Positions 1 to 6,900 of a stretch of DNA of 11,386 nt are shown here, piece after piece (position 1 is the stretch's first letter; every line of letters starts with the position of its first letter). The notes under the pieces are model-generated. The model was not told where the DNA came from, ran no database searches, and saw nothing but the letters and a program-made list of their open reading frames with translations. A program made the position numbers and the translations under genes. This stretch comes from DATGIQ01 sp035295665 (lineage in GTDB: Bacteria > Planctomycetota > Planctomycetia > Gemmatales > Gemmataceae): contig DATGIQ010000284.1 in the NCBI GenBank assembly GCA_035295665.1, forward strand, positions 1 through 11,386, given 5' to 3'.

Positions 1-1
1 G

Positions 2-1114
2 GATTGTGGCGGCGAACTGAAAACGGCACTGGTAGCGCAGCAGGCTCGTCTCTCCCCGGAGGCAGCGCGAGCTCGGCTACAATCCAGCGGAGGACAGGTC
101 CGCAAAGCCTTAGAGCACGATCGCCCGGCGGCTCGACCTCCGGCATCCACCCCGTTGGTCGGAGAGCTGCTCCTCGGGATTGACGGCGGCGGCAGTCGTA
201 CCGTCGCTCTGCTAACCTCTTCAGGAAGCAGTTCAACTTCGCCGGATTGGCCAAAACGCGGAATCCTTGGCCGGGGGGAAGCGGGGCCTTCCAATCTCCA
301 GGCCGTGGGTGCGGAGCGGGCCTTGGCAGCGCTGGATAAGGCCGTAGCCAGCGCGTTTGCCGCGGCCCAATTGCCCCGCATGCCCGTTTCGGCCGCATGC
401 CTGGGTCTGGCGGGCGCTGGCCGGCCAGAGGACCAGAAGGTCATCCAAGACTGGGCCCGCCGGGTATCGTTGGCCAATTCAGTGGACGTGACGACCGATG
501 CCGCGGTGCTGCTGGCCGGCGGCACGCCAGAGGGCTGGGGCCTTGCGCTGGTTGCCGGAACCGGGTCGATCGCCTATGGGCAAACTCCTGCCGGCACCAC
601 GGCCAGGGCAGGCGGCTGGGGTTATTTGATAGGGGATGAAGGAAGCGCCTATGCCTTGGTTCAGGCTGGGCTCCGAGCCATTGCCCGAGCTGCCGATGGC
701 CGCGATGCGGCCACTGATCTGACGCAGCGATTTCTCACGCAAATCGGACTTGAACGGCCCGAGGAACTGGTGAGGGTCATCTACCGCGGCAACCCGGACC
801 GGACAGTCTTTGCATCGTGGGCCCCGCTCATCCTGGACGCCGCCGAAGCCGGCGATGCTGTCGCGCTGGGAATCATGGAAGCGGCGGGTCGGCAACTGGC
901 TCACACGGTCGCGGCCGTGGCTCGGGCCCTCGGCTTGAATCGACACGCCGTGCCGTTGGCCCTATCGGGCGGCGTTCTGCTGGCCAGCTCCAGCTATCGC
1001 TGCCGAGTGTTGACGGCCCTGGAATCCTTGGGCATTCAGCCAAACCCCGTGACGGTCGTACACGAACCGGCGGAGGGGGCTCTTCGGCTGGCGTGGTCGA
1101 AAGCGAGATCGTAA
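2..1114 (+). CDS. murQ: MurNAc-6-P etherase (C-terminal tail) fused to BadF/BadG-type N-acetylhexosamine kinase; 5' end outside window
   Basis: The frame is open from base 2 to the TAA at 1112-1114 (370 residues visible). The first ~42 residues match the C-terminal tail of MurQ: Cys-x4-Lys-Thr-Ala, then EAARARL, GG and RKALE, in the order and spacing of the E. coli MurQ C-terminus. MurQ cleaves the lactyl ether of MurNAc-6-P to give GlcNAc-6-P and D-lactate. A Pro/Ala-rich linker follows, then a BcrAD/BadFG ATPase-fold kinase of about 319 residues, full length for the family. Counted from the TTG at 155, it shows DGGGSRT at 10-16 (phosphate-1 loop), GEAGPSN at 41-47, AGTGS at 134-138 (phosphate-2), GGWGYLIGDEGSAY at 153-166, and LSGGVLL near 273. 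GlcNAc kinase and clostridial MurK belong to this family, so GlcNAc or MurNAc phosphorylation is the natural inference. I see no ribosome binding site before TTG 155, which favours one fused protein. Peptidoglycan recycling in the cytoplasm is likely. The exact kinase substrate is unproven. Confidence 0.85.
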   Translation, partial: DCGGELKTALVAQQARLSPEAARARLQSSGGQVRKALEHDRPAARPPASTPLVGELLLGIDGGGSRTVALLTSSGSSSTSPDWPKRGILGRGEAGPSNLQAVGAERALAALDKAVASAFAAAQLPRMPVSAACLGLAGAGRPEDQKVIQDWARRVSLANSVDVTTDAAVLLAGGTPEGWGLALVAGTGSIAYGQTPAGTTARAGGWGYLIGDEGSAYALVQAGLRAIARAADGRDAATDLTQRFLTQIGLERPEELVRVIYRGNPDRTVFASWAPLILDAAEAGDAVALGIMEAAGRQLAHTVAAVARALGLNRHAVPLALSGGVLLASSSYRCRVLTALESLGIQPNPVTVVHEPAEGALRLAWSKARS

Positions 1115-1118
1115 CGCG

Positions 1119-1919
1119 CTACGGCGGCGACTGGAAACAGGGCAACAGCACCGGATGCAAGGGCCCATTGCTGGCCAGGCCATCCGGCGTAAACGGATCG
1201 AACGGACTACCGTCGACATTTGTGATCATCCCGCCAGCTTCGCGGACAAGCACCGCGCCGGCGGCCACATCCCAGGCATGATTGTCAAAAGCGTAATAGG
1301 CATCGAATCGCCCCGCGGCCACATAAGCAAGGTTGAGGGCCGTGGACCCGGTCCGCCGTAGGGCGTGAGTGCGAAGCCCGAAATACCGCCAATAATGATA
1401 CAGATCGTCGCGGTCACGCATGTCGGAGGGGAAGCCCGTCCCCAACATGGCATCCTCAAGCTGGGTCACCCGGCTGGTCGCGAGCCGTTCATCACCGAGC
1501 CAAGCACCTTGCCCCTTGGCCGCCTTGAACAACTCCGGCCGGCTGGGATCCAGGACCACGCCCACGACCAAGTCGCCGGCGACCTGCAACCCAATCGAGA
1601 CGCTATAGAGCGGGCAATCATGGAGATAGTTGGTCGTGCCATCGAGCGGATCGACAATCCAGGTCGGCGGCGAATCGGCATCCGGACGAACTCGAACGGA
1701 CTTGTCCTCTTCGCCGAGGAATTCATGCTGCGGGAAACGCCGGCCAATGATTTCACGGATCGTCTGCTGCGAGGCGAGGTCGGCATCGGTGACAAAGTCG
1801 AACCGTCCCTTGGTACTGACCCGGAAGCGGTGACGCCAATCTTGCAAAACCGCTGCGGCGCGCTGAGCAGCTTCTTGGGCCACCTCCAAGCATTCCGTCA
1901 GCGCGGCACTCGAGAGCAT
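1119..1919 (-). CDS. Inositol monophosphatase family protein
   Basis: A 266-residue Mg2+-dependent phosphatase of the IMPase/SuhB/HisN family, matching the usual length. From the ATG at 1919 the metal-site motifs are GEED at 69-72, WIVDPLDGTTN at 87-97 with Asp90 and Asp93, and WDVAAGAVL at 216-224 with Asp217. RRTGSTALNLAYVAAG at about 188-203 is also typical. All expected catalytic residues are present, so it should hydrolyse a small phosphate monoester. Inositol-1-phosphate, histidinol phosphate or a related sugar phosphate cannot be told apart here. The frame continues upstream to a GTG at 1973, but those 18 codons are translated from a dispersed palindromic repeat. The ATG has a modest AAGG ribosome binding site 11 nt upstream. 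It is the last gene of the leftward cluster, 83 nt after the cyclase stop. It ends 4 nt from the stop of the convergent kinase-fusion gene, leaving no room for a terminator between them. Confidence 0.9.
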   Translation of the reverse strand: MLSSAALTECLEVAQEAAQRAAAVLQDWRHRFRVSTKGRFDFVTDADLASQQTIREIIGRRFPQHEFLGEEDKSVRVRPDADSPPTWIVDPLDGTTNYLHDCPLYSVSIGLQVAGDLVVGVVLDPSRPELFKAAKGQGAWLGDERLATSRVTQLEDAMLGTGFPSDMRDRDDLYHYWRYFGLRTHALRRTGSTALNLAYVAAGRFDAYYAFDNHAWDVAAGAVLVREAGGMITNVDGSPFDPFTPDGLASNGPLHPVLLPCFQSPP

Positions 1920-1932
1920 TGGTTGAACTACC

Positions 1933-1962
1933 TTTTGGTTTCGCGGCGGTTCGCAGAACCGC
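1933..1962. repeat. Dispersed REP-like palindromic repeat, copy 1
   Basis: This 30-nt element matches 8363-8392 at 28 of 30 positions. The last 20 bases, GCGGCGGTTCGCAGAACCGC, are identical. Its core is a 7-bp stem, GCGGTTC/GAACCGC, around a GCA loop, preceded by a T-rich flank. It lies between the cyclase stop and the phosphatase start. No T-run follows the stem on either strand, so it is not a standard intrinsic terminator. A REP-like dispersed element is the best description. Its copy number elsewhere in the genome cannot be seen. Confidence 0.7.
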
Positions 1963-1991
1963 GAGGCCTCCACGCAGCTGTGCGAACCGCC
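1945..1991. repeat. Inverted repeat giving two mutually exclusive hairpins in the cyclase-phosphatase leader
   Basis: GGCGGTTCGCA at 1945-1955 and TGCGAACCGCC at 1981-1991 form a perfect 11-bp inverted repeat with a 25-nt loop. The left arm can instead pair locally with GAACCGC at 1956-1962, so the two folds exclude each other. Inside the loop, GAGGCCTC at 1963-1970 and CAGCTG at 1975-1980 are perfect palindromes. In the minus-strand transcript the structure starts 11 nt after the cyclase stop and ends just before the phosphatase ribosome binding site. It could control downstream translation or protect the mRNA 3' end. It could also simply be two degenerate repeat copies. The pairing is seen; the role is inferred. 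Confidence 0.6.
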
Positions 1992-2002
1992 ACCAAGCCG
2001 AA

Positions 2003-3913
2003 CTATGCCTGTCGCAATCCCTGCACCTGGTAGACCGCCACCTTTTGCTTCTTGCCCTTGAGAGATTCATAGCCTAGAAAGGCGGTCTCGGCCACGCCCA
2101 GGCGCTGTTGGCCTTCTTGAGTTTTTTCACTGATGAGGATATCCGAGCCGGGATAATCCTTGGTGGCGGACTCGAGTCGGCTGGCCGTGTTGACCGTGTC
2201 GCCGATGGCCGTGTACGACTGCCGCATGTGGGAGCCAATGAAGCCGACCACAACTTCGCCGGTGTCGATACCAATTCCGATCTCGAACTCCTTGCCGCCC
2301 AAGACGCGCTGACGGAGATTGAGCGCGCTGAGAGCATCGCGCATTTCCAGGGCCGCCCGCACCGCGTCGGCGGCCGCATCGTCGCGCGGTTGGGGCACAC
2401 CAAATAGGGCCATCACTGCGTCGCCAATGAATTTGTCCACAACCCCGCCGTAACGCCTTATGGCCCGGGTTGCCTCGGTGAACCATTCGTTGAGGAGCTC
2501 GACAACCTGCTCCGGCGGCAGACCTTCGGACAGCGGAGTGAAGTTCCGCACATCGCAAAACAGAACGGTGGCCTCTTGTTTGTGACTCACCCTGCGGCTC
2601 AGTCGGCCGTTCAGAATCCCTTCAACCACATGATCCGGAAGATGCTGTTCGAGTGCCAGCCGGGTCAGGCTTGGACAGTCTACCTGATGTAGCCATTCTT
2701 CTGCGTCGTCCATGCCACGTTCGGAGCCACATTCACTCAAGAGCTCCAGTGCCCTGGCCATGACCTTGACCGCCTGGGCAATTTGCCCCGCGCGCTGGTG
2801 CAAATCGCGCAATTCGTACAGGAGAGGAATCGTATCCAGCGGATGGCCCTGTTGGCAGAGGGAATCGATGGCTTGTTTCAGCAACCGCTCCCCTTGTGCC
2901 GGGTCTCCCTTTCTCCAGGCTAGCGTTCCCCGGAGACCTGCCAGGAAATCGCTCAAGCCATGAATGCTGGGGTGCTGCTCCAGGAGATTGGCCGCCTCGT
3001 CGCAGGAGGCGGCGGCCTTGTCGGGTTGGTTGGTCTCCAGTTGGACCCGCGCCAAACCGAGGTGAGCGTAGATGGCATGGTAAGGGCCGCTCTGGACCTC
3101 CAGGCTGCGCCCGTAGAAGTCAGCCGCCACGCCGAGGTTCTTCTGTAGGAGGGCGACCTCGCCGAGGCTATTGAGCATGATCCCGATGCCGCGCTGGTCC
3201 TTCAGCTCATGGGCGATGGCCAAGTTTTGCGTGAAGGCATCACAGGCTTCGGGGTAGCGAGCTTGAAGCAAGTGGATCCGCCCAATTGTGCCCAGCGTGA
3301 TCGCCTCGCCAAGGCGGTCTTTCACTTGCTTCTTGAGTTCCAGGCTTCTCTGGGCAAACGTGAGGGCCGTCCGGCTTTTGCCGAGCCGGAGCAGAAGATT
3401 GGCCAGCGAATCGCAGACCTCGCCCTGCCCCGGAGCAAAATGCACTTCCTGATAGACCTGGTACGCCCGGAAATAAAGCCGCTCGGCGTTGTTCAGCTCT
3501 CCTTTCCCGGCCAGGATCAAGCCGCGGTAGTGAAACCATTGAGCCGTCTCTGGTCCAGGGGCGGAGAGCTGCTTGGGGGCCGGGCTGGTATCAAGGCGCC
3601 GTAGGGCTTCATCGTAGTGGCCGCGGTGCCGTTCCAGGAGCGCACGCAGATGAATGGCGGTGGCGGCTTGGCGGGGGAAGCTTCCCTGTTCTGCTTGGGA
3701 CTGCGCGATGACAAGGTGCGATTCCGCCTCTTCGTAGGAGGGTGCACCGGCGTAGATCAACAACTTGGCGAGACGGAGCCGGGCATCCAGCGCTTCGGCC
3801 GTTTCGGATCCTGCCAAGGCGGCGCGGAGCTTGTCGCGTGCTTCGACAAACCGGCCGGCGCGCTCGGCTTTGAGGGCCTGATCAAGCAGGTCTCGGACGG
3901 CGATCGCTTCCAT
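2003..3913 (-). CDS. TPR-repeat class III adenylate cyclase
   Basis: This 636-residue protein has an N-terminal helical/TPR region (about residues 1-420) and a C-terminal class III cyclase domain (about 447-632). The active site looks complete. Metal-binding Asp454 is in LFCDVRNF and Asp498 in DKFIGDAVMALFG. Base-recognition residues are Lys494 and Thr568 (YTAIGD), and the transition-state residues are Asn575 and Arg579 in TVNTASRLE. Lys plus Thr is the adenylate-type pair (class IIIb), so cAMP production is predicted. There is no membrane segment, signal peptide, or CHASE, HAMP or PAS domain. The TPRs are the likely input or docking surface, in the cytoplasm. The ATG at 3913 has GGAG 8 nt upstream and sits where the helical region begins. 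A longer form from TTG 3967 (654 residues) overlaps the kinase stop as TTGA and has AAGGA 9 nt upstream, so it remains possible. Either start places the gene directly downstream of the kinase and co-transcribed with it. Confidence 0.92.
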   Translation of the reverse strand: MEAIAVRDLLDQALKAERAGRFVEARDKLRAALAGSETAEALDARLRLAKLLIYAGAPSYEEAESHLVIAQSQAEQGSFPRQAATAIHLRALLERHRGHYDEALRRLDTSPAPKQLSAPGPETAQWFHYRGLILAGKGELNNAERLYFRAYQVYQEVHFAPGQGEVCDSLANLLLRLGKSRTALTFAQRSLELKKQVKDRLGEAITLGTIGRIHLLQARYPEACDAFTQNLAIAHELKDQRGIGIMLNSLGEVALLQKNLGVAADFYGRSLEVQSGPYHAIYAHLGLARVQLETNQPDKAAASCDEAANLLEQHPSIHGLSDFLAGLRGTLAWRKGDPAQGERLLKQAIDSLCQQGHPLDTIPLLYELRDLHQRAGQIAQAVKVMARALELLSECGSERGMDDAEEWLHQVDCPSLTRLALEQHLPDHVVEGILNGRLSRRVSHKQEATVLFCDVRNFTPLSEGLPPEQVVELLNEWFTEATRAIRRYGGVVDKFIGDAVMALFGVPQPRDDAAADAVRAALEMRDALSALNLRQRVLGGKEFEIGIGIDTGEVVVGFIGSHMRQSYTAIGDTVNTASRLESATKDYPGSDILISEKTQEGQQRLGVAETAFLGYESLKGKKQKVAVYQVQGLRQA

Positions 3914-3921
3914 GTGGCGTT

Positions 3922-3925
3922 CTCC
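3922..3925 (-). promoter_or_regulatory. Ribosome binding site favouring the ATG 3913 start of the cyclase
   Basis: Read on the minus strand this is GGAG, 8 nt before the ATG at 3911-3913. The competing TTG at 3967 has AAGGA (3977-3981) at 9 nt. The first 18 residues of the longer form look unstructured (Gly/Pro/Arg-rich), so the ATG is preferred. Both starts could be used. Confidence 0.5.
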
Positions 3926-3963
3926 GCGTTGCCCAAGTCCGCCCGGTATGGCCGGCGGATTGG

Positions 3964-6900
3964 TCAACGTTGGTTGTCCTTACTTCGCCCCTCGGTCTCC
4001 GCTAGCAACTTTTGAAACTCAGGATTCGACCGCAGCGGATCAAGCTGTTTGTCCGTTCGCAATCGGTCTACGTCCTTGAATTTTTTGGCCACGGCTCGCC
4101 GAATTAAATCCAGGGCTTGCGTGGCGTATTGCTGCCGGTTGGCTTGCTCCTGGTCCGTGAGTGAGTTCTGATTGTGTCCCACCAGCGGAATGCTCTGGGC
4201 CACTTCACAGGCTGCGCAATAAAGTTGCTCGGGGTCGTTGGGCCAAAGCTGCGATCGTTGCGCCGCCATTGCAACCGCATCCGCCGATCGGCCACTGTCC
4301 AGGTAAAGCCGAACCAAGTTGCTCATTGCGACAACCATCTCCGAGTCGGGAGGATTGACGCTGCTCGGTATGCGAAGGAACCCGGGCAGCTTGGACATGA
4401 CCTGCCCACCGTCGCCTCCACGAAAGATGTCCAGCGCCTCGCGGAGCACTCGCTCCGCTTCGGCGTACTTCCTTTGGTGGAGCAGGGCCGCGCCCTGAGT
4501 GCCTAGCACCACGGCCACGTTCCGAGCCTTCTCTCCAAATTGCTTGCGCGTCGGCTGAACATTCGCGCGCGCCAACGATTCCGCTTCGGCGAAGTTTTGA
4601 TCCTGTAGCTCCAAATCTGCCAGACTGAACAGGCACTGCGTATAAGCCCTTGGCTGATAGGCACGCCGATGATTGCGATAGATCGTCAAGGCCTCGCGCA
4701 GTGTTTCCTTCGCCCGGCTCCTCTTCTCTACTTTGCGCAGAAACACGCCATACTCTGTCAGTGCCTCTGCTAGCAGGATTGGTTCCTGGTTTGCGAACCG
4801 CTGCCGGTGGGCTGTGACAAGCTCTTCAAAAAGGTCCACTGCCTCCGCCGCCTTGCCTTGGCGACTCAAAAGGCGCGCGTAGTTTTTCACGGGGTGGATA
4901 GCCATGGGGTGACTGAGCCCAACTTTTTCGCGCACGATATCGAGGCATTCTTGGTAGTAATGTCCTGCGTCCGCTTCCTCGCCTTTTCTGTCGAGGGTGA
5001 AGGCCAATTCGTGCACAACGAGGGAGACAAAGATGTGCTTTTCTCCCAATGCAGTTTTGGTAATCCGGCGGCAGTCGGTTAGGAGCTGTTTGGCCTGTAC
5101 AAAGTCCCTGGTCATCTCGCGCGCCAGGACTCCGCTTTGAAAGAGCTTAAAGGCCTGAGCGAGAGCTTCATTGCCCTCCAGTTTGATCAGGATGCGGCTA
5201 GCCTCCATGCTGGGCGCAACGGCCTTGAAATTATCACCCTTAAAAATGTAAAGGGAAGCAAGGCCACCCAGGGCAATTGCGAGGTCACGGTGATCGCCTC
5301 CGAGGACCTTGCGGCGTACTTCGATAACGGAATGGAACAACGGCTCTGCGCGGTCGAAGTCCCCCAATTGCGTCAGCAGCCAGGCCAAATTGAACTGCGT
5401 GACTGCCGCAAGGAGGGGCTCCTTATCCTGATGCTTTAGCCGGATAGCAAGAGCCTTCTGATAGAACTGCTCGGCCTTCGTGTAATCGCCGAGGTCATGG
5501 TAGAGCCAGCCTAGATTGTGAAGGGTGGCCGCCGTCTCTAAGCTGGTTGCCACGGGCTCCAGTCCCCGCCGTATTCCGTTCAGATTCTGGCGCAATTCGT
5601 ATGCTTGCTGAAGCAACTGTTTTGCTCGCTTATATTGCCCAAGGCTGCGGAACGCATTTCCGATGTGGTCCAGTAGAGTCGCCTTGATTTCAGGCTGGTT
5701 GGCCAGCTCCTGGTTGATTCGCTTGGCTCCCCGTTCGAGGATGTCATATGCAGTGAGGCGCTCTCCGGTCACCTTCGCGGACAAGAAAGAGACACCTTCC
5801 AGGCCGAGCGGGTCTGAATCCTCGAACAGTCCCTGTAGAAACTTCAGAGCCTCCTCCGCCCGCCGGGCGTGAAGATCGGCCTCGCGGGCATTTTGATCGG
5901 CCAGCTTCTTCGCATCCAGAGCTCGCTGAGCGTTAGTTTGGGCTTCGTCGGCGGCCGACCGAGCCTCGGCTTCCGCTTTCCGGGCCTCCTCTTCCAATGT
6001 CTTGGCAATCCGACGCGCCTGCTCTTTCTCTTCCAGGTTGGCCGTTGCCTTGAGGGCAAAGAATGTGGCCACGACCGTGCCCAGCAGCAGACTTAGCATG
6101 ACGGCTCCGGCCAGTCCAGCCACCATCCGATTCCGCCGGCACCAGCGCCACAATCGTTCGGCCTCTCCCACCGGGCGCGCCAGTACCGGCTCGCCCGCCA
6201 GGAACTGGTGCAGCTCGTGGGCGAATTCCCGAGCCGTGGCATACCGTCGTTTGGGATCCTTCTCCAAACACTTCAGCACAATCGCGTCCAGATCGCGCGC
6301 GATGCCAGGATGATACTTGCGGAGCCGCGCTGGCTCTTCGTACTGAATGCGCGGCATCAATTCTGCCTCCGGCGTCTGCTCGGTGGCGTCGAACAAGGGG
6401 CGGAGCGTGAGCAGCTCCCAAAGCGTCGCGCCAAGGCTGTACACATCGCTCCGGGGATCGAGCTTTCCGACTGCGAGCACCTGCTCAGGACTGGCGTAGC
6501 GGAGCGTGCCGACAAAGTGCCGGGTCCGTGTCAAACGGCCTTCGACCTCGTCGGCGAGCTGTGCGAGCCCGAGGTCCATGAGAACCGCCTGGCGGCCGTC
6601 AGCCGTCACCATGATGTTGCCTGGCTTGATGTCGCGGTGAATGATGCCATGCTCGTGGAGCGCATGCGCCGCCTCGGCCACTTGCTGCATCAACTGAACC
6701 ACGTGGCGGACATAGCCCGGCTGAACAACAATTTCAGCAGGGTGCGATGGGCTTGCCTCGGCGTCGGGAGAGATCGGTCGATTGCCCGCCTCCGCGGGCG
6801 TATCGCTCAGGGGCTTTTCCGCCTGCCGGGCTTCCACACAGGCAGTACTCAGGGTTTGCTGCCAGGTGTTCAGGTCGACGTCGGCGGCACTTCTCGTACT

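Noticed and set aside
1920..1973. Upstream GTG start (1973) for the phosphatase
   Set aside because: The added residues come from the dispersed palindromic repeat. The ATG at 1919 gives the usual family length.
1365..2033. 222-codon open frame on the + strand
   Set aside because: It is antisense to the phosphatase, whose metal-site motifs show the minus strand is coding.
3517..4015. Short frames on both strands around the kinase-cyclase junction
   Set aside because: They overlap two well-supported genes, have no motifs, and do not fit the codon pattern of the cluster.
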